DNA of 64,000 bases from Monodelphis domestica (taxonomy: Eukaryota > Chordata > Mammalia > Didelphimorphia > Didelphidae). The notes under the pieces were generated by a model. It did no database searches, was not told where the DNA came from, and saw only the letters and a program-made list of their open reading frames with translations. Below, one piece after another: positions 35,890 to 47,398 of the stretch. The DNA lies in assembly GCF_027887165.1 (NCBI RefSeq), contig NC_077230.1, positions 38,329,351-38,393,350 on the forward strand, read 5' to 3'. Positions within the stretch are counted from its first letter, which is position 1, and every line of letters begins with the position of its first letter. The translations under genes were made by a program, and so were the position numbers.

Positions 35890-36000
35890 TCTTTCATGTC
35901 TTATTTTTCTTTTCACTTTTTTAGTTCTGTGGCTGTGTATAATGTTCTCCTCCTTCTACTCATTTCGCTTTTCATTATCTTATGTAGATCTGTGTGGAAC
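35890..36000 (-). mobile_element. L1 3' end fragment, small
   Basis: CTGTGTATAATGTTCTCCTCC and TTATGTAGATCTGTGTGGA match the antisense ORF2/3' UTR junction of marsupial L1. Confidence 0.6.
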
Positions 36001-36059
36001 AGGGAGCACAAACAATGGACCCCTCCGTTTAAATGAATACATAATCTCAGAGTCAGAAG

Positions 36060-36800
36060 CCAAAGTATAAGACAGTAGCTTATTGTACCTTCTTAAAAAG
36101 ACTTAGCTCTGGCTAGAGATGGGTTCTGGAAATCACAGCACATGGGTCAGGGTCCCAGTCCACAGCTCAAGTGTACACAGACCTGGGATGTGACTGACAA
36201 ACCTGAGTATGCAAACCTAAACATTCCTCAGAGAGATCTCTGGTGGTCATGTGGAAGGACCACGTGGAAGCAAGTCTTGTATAACTGGACAGGGACTTGT
36301 GCCTTGGTGAAATTGGCCATTCCATTTATGATGGTGTACTTGAACCATTCTACCCAATCAAATCAGTTAAGGAAAAGGAGAGATGCCTAAATTTCTCCTC
36401 ATGGCTCCTTTGATTAATCAGTCTATTTAGATGCAAAGGGAGTACTGGGTTCTTTGAGAGGCTAGGAATATCTTTCTCTCCATCACTTGCAAGAATAGAG
36501 AAGTTAAATGGAATGAGTAGCCAAACTGGAAGGAAAAGAAATTGATTTGTGCACTAAAGAAGATTGATTGGGCCCATAGCAGATTCAGCCTCTTTGGGTA
36601 TAGATTGGGTTTTCATAGCTTTTTAGGTGGACTTAAAGAACCCAGGCTCCTACAGTGGACAAGAAATGGGGTTGGCAGGTATGATTGGTGGGGAAGGAAG
36701 AGTTTGAAGATCTCAAAATCTCAGAAACTGATAAAGATCAAGTTTGGTCCTGTGGGAAAATACATTTCTCTTTGATTAGTAATCTCTAAAATAGTGGAGG
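36060..36800 (+). pseudogene. Endogenous retrovirus env fossil (SU/TM junction)
   Basis: A conceptual reading of 36142-36390 contains a DLWWSCG block, a WTGTC motif followed by ALVKLAIPF, and a basic RKRR-type cleavage region. Together these are typical of the end of the surface subunit in gamma-type retroviral envelopes (the group that includes ERV3-like and syncytin-like genes). The downstream 400 bp may hold transmembrane-subunit remains. It is broken, isolated and without recognised gag or pol next to it; an old fossil. Exact family not assigned. Confidence 0.6.
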
Positions 36801-37499
36801 ACTCCTTTAAATTACAACCAATCCTATGATTTGCTTTTAAGGGGAATAAAGTACCACCTGAGGGTGTCTATTGACACAACCCCACAGCTCAGTTTCTTTG
36901 ACCTCAGACAAAATGTTTACCCCAGATGTGCCAGATTCATGTTCTTCTTCCCCTTCAACCCTGCTCCCTATTCCTAAAGGCAACAATGGAGTTGTCTCTT
37001 CCATTCTTGTGGTATTTACAATAATTTTTTGCATCTTGTGGTCTAGTCTTCAGCAGCCGCCTTGGTCCAGGTCCTTCTCAAAAGTTTTTGTCACCAGGTC
37101 AAGTCAGGGTTGATACCAATCCTTTGCAATGGAAGCTCTTCCTTAACAAATCACTTTGCTCTTTCACTGTTCTGTCAACATCTGGCTTCCACTGGGTAGT
37201 GTATACTCCCAGGAGACAGCCCTGACCTTTTTGCCTGGACCTTGGCTTTTAATTTGTGTACTGAGCTCCCAGCAAGGCAACTCCTTTTACCAATGCAGCT
37301 TGGTACCTCTTCTGCAATTTCCACTTTTAGAGAGTTCCTTGGGGCACTGAGAGATTAAATGACATTACATTAGCCTCTGAATGACTTACCTGGGTTCCCA
37401 CCACAAATATGTATCAAAAATAGGACTTGAAGCTACTTAACTCTGACTCTGAGCAGGATTAATGCAAAGTATAAAAAATGGATTATGACTTATCTGAAT
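36801..37499. other. No gene seen
   Basis: Could be more of the adjacent retroviral fossil or unique DNA. No motif decides it. Confidence 0.35.
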
Positions 37500-39060
37500 G
37501 AAAAGGGTATAGGTGAAACATCTCTGCCACACAAATACCACGCAGATGCCTCATGCTTACCTCTACAGGCATTGACCTCACTTCAAGGCTAAAGCTGTTT
37601 TGTGTGAAGACTATAAGTCTGAACTGTAGACAAATCCTTCATATACCTTTAATCCCAGATTGGGGTCACTGCTGGCCTAATAAAACCAAATCACCAGACT
37701 AAAGTTGATTTCATCAAGTGAGAGATGCTGGGCCAAGCCTGCAGCTGCCTGGTTGCAGCAGGGCACAACCTCTGGCACTGGGCTACAGGCACACAGTGAT
37801 TCCACCAAGCTACTCAGTTTAGCTTGTGCGGTGATATGAAAACATTCAATCTGAAGAAATGTGTCAAGGGTAAAGCTTGGGAGGGATCACCTTCTGTCCT
37901 GTCTTCTAGCAATTATTTTTCTGCCACAAATGTGGATTGACAGTCACAGCTGTGCCATCACCATGTCCCCTAGACCAGGTCAAAACAAAGGCCATACCTG
38001 AGGGTATGGGCCAAAGAAGAATTGGCCAATAAATAGAAAGGTGGGCCCAAACCATCTTACTATTTTTCAGAGTTACTAACCAGATAAGGTAAGCTCTAAG
38101 AGGCAAGGTCCTGGTTACAATGTTAGGGACACTTAAGAGCCATTGTTTTCATGGCACTTGGCACTAACCATTAACCATTAAACTGAGGTTATACCAATTC
38201 TAAGTAACTAGGCCATAAATCCATAATCCAAGGGATTAATCAAAAGGACAGAATGTTTCATTGGTACCAGGCCTTGTCAGTAGGAAGATCTCAAGTGCTG
38301 ACAACTAGGCTTGAATACTAGGATAAAAATCCACTGTGACACAACCACTGGGCTAAAGCCAATATAGGTCCACAGCACCTCCCTGATGTTGTGATAGGCT
38401 GTGACTGCTAGCCCACAGAGATGAGGAGATTGAGTTTGCAATAAGCCTTGGAAGCCTGTCCCATTGAAAAGTTAGGCCTGAGCAATGGAATGAAGTTCAT
38501 TTTGGAGTTCGACCACTAGTCCCTTGTCCCTACTGGATACCTATCATTAGGCACTGACTGTCCTATATAGAGGCCTAGTTTTCTGGACCTCCTCATCTCT
38601 GTGTCTTAACAATCAAACAAAGGAATCCAGATCCCTGGACAACATCTCCATTGGCCCTGGACCACCAAAAAGGCTATCTGGAGCTCTGGAATTCAAGCGC
38701 ATCTGTGCCCTTCCTTACTAACAAGACTTGGTTGTACCAGGCCCTTGTTCCTGGGCCAAACTTCCATAACTCTACCTGGCCCTGATCATTGGCTTACTGC
38801 GTATATTTGCTCATCTCAGCACTACCCAGTCCTACATTAGATTCTAATGGTGTTAGGCAACAATCTCCCTGATCTGGATCACTGTGGAAAAACTCTAGAT
38901 TAACAAAATGCTCAGAGAATACTTCCAGCTAGTCTGTATGATCAGGCACAGCAGTCCAAACAATTTAACAGAACAAAGTCATTCCTGTACTATTTCCAAG
39001 CCACTAGGCTGAGGCTCTGACCACCATGCTGAGTTTGCACTGATGTTTGACCACTAAAAA
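37500..39060 (+). repeat. Degenerate tandem-repeat tract (minisatellite-like), block 2
   Basis: Recurring loose motifs such as AACTAGGC, ACCACTGGGCT, ACCAGGCC, GACCACTAG and CCACTAGGCTGAGGC are spaced at tens of bases over 1.5 kb. They are the complement of motifs in 24950-26450. Confidence 0.4.
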
Positions 39061-40120
39061 GAGGCTCCATTTTGCTTCCAAAACCAGCTGCAAACTATAC
39101 AAATAGAGAAGTTTTGTGGTGATTAGATGACATCAAATCATACACCTTTGGGAAGGGGGTAACTACCTACTGTTAATGGCACAATCAATTCTGTCAAAAA
39201 ATGGAAAATGATATCTATAAGCATATCCTCTCACAGAAAGGGGGATGTGCCATTTATCACTTTGGTCAACATGTCAGCTAGTTATATGGTCTGCTAATTT
39301 TTGTCTTCTGGATCCCAAATGACAGTCCTATGTTTGGGGAATTAAATATACTTCTCAAGTAAAATTACTGGATATTACTTCATCTCTGCATGGTTCTGAA
39401 AAGAGTGGGGTGAAATTTTTTTCAATATTTCCACCCAAATAAGGAATCTGATCTTAGCTGTTTTAGCTGAATTTCTCTTAGCATGTCTGCAACATAGACC
39501 CGACTGGTTATAACTACTTCTTGATGGCCGCAGATATTGCTTAAATTCAAACACTTAGAGAAGCAGAAAACAGAAATTTGGAGAGAGAAGCATAGCAGCA
39601 CCCATTTCAAAGCTAGATAGCATAGAAGTGAAAGGATTGATGGCAAAAAGAAAAATTTCAACAAGGATAACATAGAAAGAACATTGAAGAGAAAAAGAAA
39701 GATTGATTAAACTTGATAATGAAAAATCAGCAATCTATTAAAGAAGTTATCACAATATAGGTATGTAAATGAAAGCAAGACTGAGCCAAAATCTACAGAG
39801 AATAAGAGGTCCCCTCAGAAATTACAGCAAAGCATTCTCATTAAGATCTGAAATTATTCAGACGATACATAGCATAAGTAAAGATGATTAAGAAGTAAAG
39901 ATGAAAATGAGATTTCTCAAGGAACAAATAAGTTGAAAAAAGAGAATGATGAATTTAGGAAAAGGGACAAACACTCTCCAAATAGTAGCTTCTTCAATAA
40001 AGAAAATGACAGAATTAGAATCCAAAAATTTCTAGAAGGAAATTAAGCAAATTTAAAAATACAGCAAGATTGGAGTTATGCTTATCTTATGCTATCTGAG
40101 AATAATTCTGGATATGGTAG
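39061..40120 (+). other. A-rich stretch, possibly old L1/HAL1 ORF1-like
   Basis: 39.5-40.07 kb is purine-rich, with many AAGA/GAAAA steps and ...GAAAATGACAGAATTAGAATCC, reminiscent of ORF1 coiled-coil DNA on the plus strand. No frame is conserved. The rest shows nothing. Confidence 0.3.
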
Positions 40121-40215
40121 AATTTTTAAAAATCCTAACCTTCCATCTTGGAATCAACACTCTACATTTGTTCCAAGGCAGAAGCACAGTAAGGGCTAGG
40201 CAATGGTGATACTAT
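40121..40215 (-). mobile_element. SINE1/MAR1-like SINE fragment (3' part)
   Basis: AACCTTCCATCTTGGAATCA, TGTTCCAAGGCAGAAGCA and GTAAGGGCTAGGCAATGG are the antisense 3' half of the opossum SINE1-like family. The tRNA head is absent. Confidence 0.75.
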
Positions 40216-40329
40216 ATAACTCAGGAAATCAAGCAGGAAACTTACCCAGATATATTGGAAGTATGCGGCCTATTATATAAATCCAAAAGATGCCAATAGA
40301 TATTGAAAATTTAACACACTTGGAAGCAT

Positions 40330-42385
40330 TATGGTCCATATAAGTCTTTCAGGATTTTTCTGAAATCCTATTCCTTGTCATTTGATATATTCCATTACAA
40401 CCATATACCACAACTTGGTTAGCCATTCCCCAATGTATAGACATCCCCTCAATTTCTAATTCTTTGCTACCATAAAAGAGCTTCAATAACCACTTTTGTA
40501 TAAATAGATTCTTTTCCCTTCGTTTGAATCCCTTTGGGATACAGATCTTATAGTGTTATTGCTGGATCAAAGGCTAGGCAGTTTTAGAGTCCTTTGGGCT
40601 TAACTCCAAATTGTTCTCCAGATCAGATCACAGCTCCACCAGCAGTGCATTAGTGTCCCAATTACTGACATCCCTTCCTACATTTATCATTTTCCTTTTC
40701 TGTCATATTGGCCAAGGTGACAGGTAAGAGGTCTTACCTCAGAGTTGTTTTAATTTGCATTTCTCCAAGGGTGATTTAGAGAATTTTTTTCATATGCTAT
40801 ACATAGTTTTTATTTCTTTGCCTGAAGACTGCCTGTTCACATTCTTTAGACCATTTATCAATTGGAGACACAGAATTTGATAAATTTGGCTCAGTTCATT
40901 ATATAATTGAGTAACGAGCTATTTTGATCTTATCTTAGTGACTAGTGTAAAGATATTGGTCTATACCTAGTTTCTGTCAAACTACTTTCCGGTTGACTCC
41001 AAACTTTTTACTACATAATGTTTTCTTAACCCAAAAGCCTGGATCTATGCTTTTGTCGAATACAAAGTTGCTTATAATCTTTTACTACTGTTATATGTCT
41101 GCTCTGATCTACTGATCTACCTTTCTATTTCTAAGCCAGTACTAGATAGTTCTGATAATTACTACTTTATGCAGTTTAAAATGTGGTACTGATACACATT
41201 TCTTTTACATTTTTTTCATTAATTCATTTGATAGTCTTGATCTTTTGTGCTTTCAAATGAATTTTAATCATTTTTCTACCTCAATAAGATACTTTTTAGT
41301 AATTTGATTGAGATGATATTGAATGAGTAGATTAGATAGGATTGTCATTTTATGTATATTAGCTCTGCCTATTCATGAAGAATTAGCATTTCTCCAATTA
41401 TTTAGGTGTGATTTTATTCGTGCAAAAAGTATATGTTCATGTAGTTCCTGGGTTTGTTTTGGCAAGTAAACTTCCCAGTATTTTATTTATCTGTGGCTAT
41501 TTTAAAGGGAATATCTCTTCCCATCTCCTCTTGAGGCACTTTGCTAGTAATATATAAAAATATTGAGGATATATTTTGTATTCTCATGCTTTAATAATAT
41601 TTATAGTTTCAACTAACTTTTTAGTCGAATTTCTAGGATTTTCCATATATACCATTATATCATGTAGGGAAAGATAGTTTTATTGTCTCTGCTCATTTCG
41701 ATTCCTTTTTCTTCTCCTACTGATATTGCTAGATTTTCTAGTACTATGTTGAATAATATGACAATCGGCATTCTTGCTTCACTTTTGAATTTAAGAAGGC
41801 TTCGAATTTATCCCCATTACAGATGATACTTGTAATTTTAGGTTGATACTAATCATTTTAAGGAAAGACCCATTTATTCCTATGCTTTCCAATGTTTTTA
41901 ATAGGAATTAATGTTATATTTTCTCAAAGACTTTTTTTGCATCTATTGAAACAATCATGATTTTTATTACTTTTGTTGTTAATAAAATCTTGTTGTTAGT
42001 TTTCTTTATATTAAGTCATGCTTTGTATTCCTGGTATAAATTCCATTTTGTCATAATCTTAGTTGCAATTTCCTAACTACTATTTTATTTAAGATTTTTG
42101 TATCCACACTGAAATTGGTCTATAATTTTCTTCCTCTATTTTTGCTCTTCTTTGTTTAGGTATCAGTACCATATATTGAATAAATGGAGTTTGGTAAAAC
42201 TCTACCTATTTCAAATTATTTAATATTGGATTTAGTTGATCTTTAAATATTTGGTAGAATTCGCTTATGAATTCATCTGGTCCTGACTTTTTTAAAATAA
42301 GAAGTAATATAATTCTCTCCTCCCCACAGCTTTCTTTTTTCTTTGAATTCATTGATTTTATTTGTACAAAAACTATTTTTAACAT
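40330..42385 (-). mobile_element. Old L1, ORF2 RT to 3' end
   Basis: Antisense L1 about 2 kb long. Near its 3' end are TTAGCCATTCCCCAAT and TTGCTGGATCAAAGGC. At the other end the conceptual frame at 42206-42391 reads SGPDEFISEFYQIFKDQLNP, the conserved pre-RT block of ORF2. Many gaps and stops. More diverged than the 4.46-kb L1, hence older. Confidence 0.8.
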
Positions 42386-42800
42386 AATCAAAATTGTCCA
42401 TTTTAAATCTCATAATTCTTTCTGTCTCTTATTTGGTCATAAGTTCTTCCCTTATGCACAGATCTGACACATAAACTATTCCATGCTCCATTAATTTTGC
42501 TTATGGTATCACTCTTTATGTCTAACTCATGCACTCATGTTGAACTTATCTTGGTATATGGTATGAAATATTGATCTATCCACAGGGTCTGACATACCAT
42601 TTTCCACATTTCCCAAGAGTTTTTTTTTTATCAAATAGTGAGTTCTTGTCCCAAAAGCTTGGATCTTTTGATTTATCATACAATAAATTACTATGGTAAT
42701 TTATTTCTAGGTATCTGTGTACCTAGTCTTTTCCATTGATCTACCACTCTATTTCTAAGCAAGTATCAGATTTTCTAAAATTTTCCATTGAATTTGTTTG
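42386..42800 (-). mobile_element. Second old L1 ORF2 fragment
   Basis: Covers an ORF2 C-terminal region already present in the neighbouring fragment (CTTGTCCCAAAAGCTTGGATC against CTTAACCCAAAAGCCTGGATC at about 41025), so it is a separate L1 copy abutting the first. Same orientation. Confidence 0.65.
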
Positions 42801-43690
42801 AAATTAAAATTTAACTTCTCTATTGAAATGAATATTAATTTATATTGAATGAGTTGAACCAGACTCATATCTTTTCTACGAGAGGTGCTAAGTAAAGATG
42901 AGTAAGGACATATAATCCATGTCCTCAAGCAGTTAACATTCTACTTATTCAGTGATACATATAACAGCTTTCTGAGTAATAAAAAAAAGTCAACTCAATC
43001 CATACTATAGCTTTAAAGTGTTCCTTAGTTTACCTTTGAATGTCGTCCTGGGTGGGGGTGAGGGAACAGAGGGAGATGGGGGGCAAGTAATGGAAAGGGG
43101 AAAATGGAAACATGACTGTTGATAATTTAGGTGAAGACATCTTTGGTGGTATGGATGAGTGGGGTGTAGTAAAGGACGGACTAGCAACAAGTTTTGTGTC
43201 AGCTAAAGGGAAGGGCTCTAGTGGCATCAGAGTAGGGTTTGGTTCTTCCATTACATGTTTCTTTTTAAAATATTCCTAAACTGGAACACAAAATAAGATC
43301 AGGAATTATTCATTCACAGTAAAGGAAGTATTTCTCAATATATCATTCTGAAAAATTTCACTCAATTGGGTTTGCTTGGTCAAAAACTTATTTCATGAAA
43401 AGTACATGGGTATCAATAATTGTCTCCAACTTTAAAAATGAAATTGTGAATGTAAAAATAAAATCTCACCACCATTGTCATGAGAGGATTCCTCCACATG
43501 CTTTTTTTCCTTCTGGCACACCTGGACCTTCCTTAACAGGAAGCAAAACATTTATGTATTGATCTTCATGTCAAAATAGTCACTAGGTAAATATGAAATT
43601 TGGGGGAAAGATTTTTTTTTAAAGATCATTCTTTCCATGTGTAAAGAACTGAGAAGATTGTGAGTGAGCCCATACAAAATAACCTTCACT
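42801..43690. other. No gene seen; ancient repeat scrap
   Basis: 42880-42990 has ATGTCCTCAAGCAGTTAACATTCT, an ancient-repeat-like tail. The 43.0-43.25 kb part is G-rich on the plus strand without recognised features. Confidence 0.45.
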
Positions 43691-43893
43691 TTTTTTTTTC
43701 AACTCTTACCTTCCATCTTAGATTCAACACTTGGTATTGACTCCAAGGCAGAAGAGCCTTAAGGGCTAGGCAATGGGAGTTAAGTGACTTGCCTAGGGTC
43801 ACACAGCTAGAAAGTACCTGAGGCCAGATTTGAACCTAGGACCTCGCATCTCTAGGCCTGGCTCTCAATCCCATTGGTCCCCCGAGTTTGCCC
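43691..43893 (-). mobile_element. Opossum SINE1/MAR1-like SINE, full length
   Basis: Antisense copy with tail TTTTTTTTTC, AACTCTTACCTTCCATCTTAG, TTGACTCCAAGGCAGAAGAG, GGGTCACACAGCTAGAAAG, GATTTGAACCTAGGACCTC (B-box side) and CTCTAGGCCTGGCTCTCAAT. It is flanked by ATAACCTTCACT (left) and ATAACTTCACT (right), a target-site duplication with a 1-bp difference. Confidence 0.9.
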
Positions 43894-44399
43894 TGATAAC
43901 TTCACTTCTGAACACTTTTTATTTAGCTCACCATTGGAAGATTTATTTACATTTGTGATATTAAAGTGAAAATTTATGAGTATTAACAAAACTAGATGAG
44001 AATTTTAAAAATTCAAAGCTTTTGAAATGTAGAGAAAATCAAAGAAATACTTTTTAAGCTTAACAATATGAAAACATGTAGAACAACAAAAGGGGATGTT
44101 TTCTGATTTCAAGTATAAATTTGTTATAGAAAAGAAATATTTTATTCTTTAGGCACACAATAAATGGCAATATTGTTCTAGACTTAGAAACAAATAACAA
44201 AAAAGTCACTGAGGTCAGAAAAGTGTTTAAATTTAAAATTAATTAAAATATTTAAATTAAATGAGAAAACAAATAAAAATTATAGCAATTAATTTTGGTG
44301 CATTTCTGTTGTGAGTGACAACTTGTGAGTCCTTATAGCTTTGATTACATTAATATTTATTAATATAATTCTTTATGAACCTCGTAAAACATATTCTTA

Positions 44400-46230
44400 G
44401 TGGTATTTCATAGTAATATATTACAGATTGAGATACATCCATTCTGGTCAATCTTGTTGAATCAACTAAATCACATGGTTTAGAAGCATCATTAAAAGCC
44501 TATTCTTCTCTCAGTCTTCCAGGACAAGACTCACTTGACCTAATCCCTACAGTCAGTGATGTCATGTGAACCCAAAGACTATAGAAACAATTCTAGCCAA
44601 AACAACTAACTGTGGTCAATGAATTGTATAAATTAATCAACATTGAAAGAAAGATCTGTTTTGAGAAACTGCTAAGAAATCAAAGTGGGGGGAAGGTGAT
44701 TATGTGCCTTTACTATTTTTGTAATAGGACTCATTTTGTTCTGAATGCTTTAAATTATTATTTATTGTTTTCAAAAGATCATTTACAGAGATATTTATCA
44801 TTAGATTTTGTTGTTCTTTAGTTCCCTAGACACTTTAAATTAGTCTTATGCATTTAATTTTTTAAAAAAATGATTATATACTTCATAACATCAATAGTAA
44901 GAATTTAAATAAATGCAAAAATTACGTGTAAAAACAAAAACTCCACCTTGTTATAATTTGTTCAAAGTATGTTCATTATATATGCTAATATAAATATCCT
45001 CTGCTTTTGAGATCCCTTTGGATTGGCTTTACTTTGATACTTTTTTCCTCTTTGTGCCTTTTTTTATATAATCATAGTATGTATTATTCTTATTCTCTTC
45101 TTTTTTTGTCTCTACAGATATTTCCCTTATTTTCTTTATATTTCCAATATTCATCATTTAAAATAACATAATATAATCCATCACCTTAAAATATCACAAT
45201 CTATTCAGCCATTTCCTCCAACGTTACATTTGTATTATTTCCAATTATTTTGTCATTACAAAGCTCCTATGATTATTTTTACCCACACACAGTTTTTCTC
45301 CCTCTTAATAATTCTTTAGGGCCTAATCCTAGTAATAGGATCCCTACATTAATGAGCAGGAAACATTTTACAATTTTTAATGTATATTTCCTTTTTGTTT
45401 TCAAAAAAAAAATCATAGTTGCTCTAGATTTGTTTCTCCATGTACCTATAAGCATTTAATTTGATCAACTTAATTGGTCTATTTTTCAGATAACATACAT
45501 TACAAAGATCATATTTACCTAGATTGATTTTTTGTTTGTTGCCAGGATCACACTTTTTCCAAGACCAACTCTTTCCAACTTGGTCATACCCATTAGAACT
45601 TTTTTTGAATGCCACAACCCCAGAGTGCAGGATTATCTCCATACTATGATGAGTGTTGAAGTAAAACTTAGGCAGACTAGTTATACTCTCCGTATCATTG
45701 TTGGTCTCACCAGAAATCATGTTTGGATTATGTGAATGCTCAGGCTTAGAGTAGTAACTGCTTGCCTAAAGCAGGTATATATAGCAGTCTAGTCTTGGGT
45801 ATTTTGTAAATCAGTCTTCAGTTCAAAGCTGATTCATATATGTCTATAGGATAAAGTAGCTGCTCACCTTCCCTGATGACTTCTGTCACCTTCAAGAATA
45901 ATATTTTGTTCACTCCCTTCTTTTATTTGCAGTTCTTCCTTACTTTTACCAGGTACATTTGCACCAAATGTAACATTATCTACAGTGATAAAGAGTTCAA
46001 ATACGAATTTCAAAATTTATAGCAATAAGAAATGTCAGGCAATTCCCTCATGGTAGCAGCATTTTAAAAACATGCATTACTCCTTAATCTGCAAAAGTAT
46101 AATGTCAATTAAAGGTCATCACTGGTGTATGTTAGATTTAAAATGGTTGAGGTCTTAAACTGTAGTGATTAAAATAGTGGAAGATATAAATTGTGATAGA
46201 TATAAGAGAGGATGAGTAAATTTGACCACA
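44400..46230 (+). repeat. Diverged tandem locus, copy I (left part)
   Basis: Contains segment X at about 44505-44615 (CTTCCAGGACAAGACTCAC, TGACCTAATCCCT, CAATTCTAGCCAAAACAAC) and segment Y at about 45860-46045 (AACATTATCTACAGTGATAA, AATGTCAGGCAATTCCCT). Related X and Y segments recur at 54.7, 55.2, 52.7 and 56.0 kb in the same orientation. An L1-like piece separates X and Y here. Noncoding; no frame is kept. Confidence 0.6.
44940..45420 (-). mobile_element. Possible very old L1 3' fragment
   Basis: TCTATTCAGCCATTTCCTCC, ACAAAGCTCCTATGATTATT and CCTAGTAATAGGATCCCTACA follow the order of an antisense L1 ORF2 end, but the match is weak. Confidence 0.35.
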
Positions 46231-46840
46231 GAAATATGTTTCACTACAGTGTCTTGGTTTTTAAATCAAATGTAAGGTGGTCGCCAAGGAAATATTCCCA
46301 ATTTTCAAATACCCAAGTCAACTGGGTTTATAGAGATTTTAATTAATACAAATGTGGAATTAAAAAAAGAAAGAGAGAAAAAAGAAATAAGTATGAAGGA
46401 CCTTAAGTGAACATGGCCTAGACCTGAGTCTTAAGAGAGAGAGATCAGTAAGTCAGTCTCTTAACACTCACCACAAGGTCTGTCTAAGCAAGGATTCTAG
46501 TGACACCAGGCCAGCTCCATCTCAGCTGACTTCACCAGAGAGAGTTCCAAAGGGCCTCTCTCCAGAGCCTCCAGAGGGACAGAGTCCCCTCAGAGGAGCT
46601 CCAGCGAGATCTCCTTAGAGACTGTCCTCTAAGAGCTTCCCTTCTCCAGAGCCTCTCTCAAGAGATTCTTCCCAAGCGATCATCATCAAAGATCCTCCAA
46701 AAGGATTTTTTTTCTCAAGAGATTCTGCTTCTTATATAGGAGGTTTTTCTCCTATGTCACCTCCCCTAAGTCCTTACATCTACCAATCACTGTAGATGTT
46801 TTCCAAAGGACTGCCCATCTGAATTCTTGCTAAGTCGACA

Positions 46841-46940
46841 AATCTCCTCAGTAAGTCTGAACCAGAAAAAGTTCTACTGTGTCAACTAATCTCCTCAGTA
46901 AGTCTGAACCAGTGAAAACACAGCTGAGTCAACTAATCTC
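46841..46940. repeat. 47-bp tandem repeats in LTR U3
   Basis: AATCTCCTCAGTAAGTCTGA recurs at a 47-bp period, with starts at 46841 and 46888, and a third partial unit begins at 46935. Confidence 0.9.
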
Positions 46941-47066
46941 ATTAAGAGAAAACTTGCCCGACCCTTTTAGGTACCTAGCATCTCATTGTATCAAATCTAA
47001 AAAACAGGCATGGCTCAAAGAACTCCTTGCCTTATTATAAGCATGGGTCCAAGTACTTTCTTTGTT

Positions 47067-47203
47067 TAGCAAGGAGTTTTCTCCCCTAAAGCAGTCTTAA
47101 GTATGGGTGGAGTAGAGGTCCTCCCATAGCAAGGATTTTTCTCCTCTAAAGCAGTCTTAAGTAGGAGTGGAGCAGAGGTCCTCCCATAGCAAGGAGTTTT
47201 CTC
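47067..47203. repeat. 60-bp tandem repeats in LTR U3
   Basis: Two full units and a partial third, starting TAGCAAGGAGTTTTCTCC, at 47067, 47127 and 47187. Repeats of this type in U3 often act as enhancers in retroviral LTRs. Confidence 0.95.
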
Positions 47204-47279
47204 ATCAAAATGGGGAATGTTCCCAGTCCAATGGGGAAATTTTTAACATTCACAAGTCTGAGAAATTACAAGGTTTACA

Positions 47280-47364
47280 ATCCCCCCCTGATGATCATTG
47301 GGAGACTTGTCTTCCCATTGATCATTTAACATAATCAATTTGTAATCCTAAATGCACTTCTAAC

Positions 47365-47398
<34 letters not shown>

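Larger units (their letters stand above)
46271..47279 (-). mobile_element. LTR, endogenous retrovirus fossil (family A), in 3' position
   Basis: About 1 kb bounded by TGTAA...TTACA inverted ends. On the minus strand a TATATAAG box lies at 46732-46739. Upstream of it, in the U3 part, are two tandem-repeat blocks: 47-bp units at 46841-46940 and 60-bp units at 47067-47203. A purine tract (GGGGGGGA on the minus strand, 47281-47288) sits directly outside the U3 end, as expected when the LTR is the 3' LTR of a minus-strand element. It does not resemble the LTR at 49001-49354. Confidence 0.7.

Noticed and set aside
46278-46292. A second primer-site-like TGGCGACCAC just inside LTR A's left end
   Set aside because: It lies inside the TTACA terminus and not after it, so it is probably chance or part of the LTR; the 48981-48998 site has the right placement.
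46841-47203. Direct repeats considered as a CRISPR array
   Set aside because: Two to three contiguous units without spacers, in a eukaryotic LTR.
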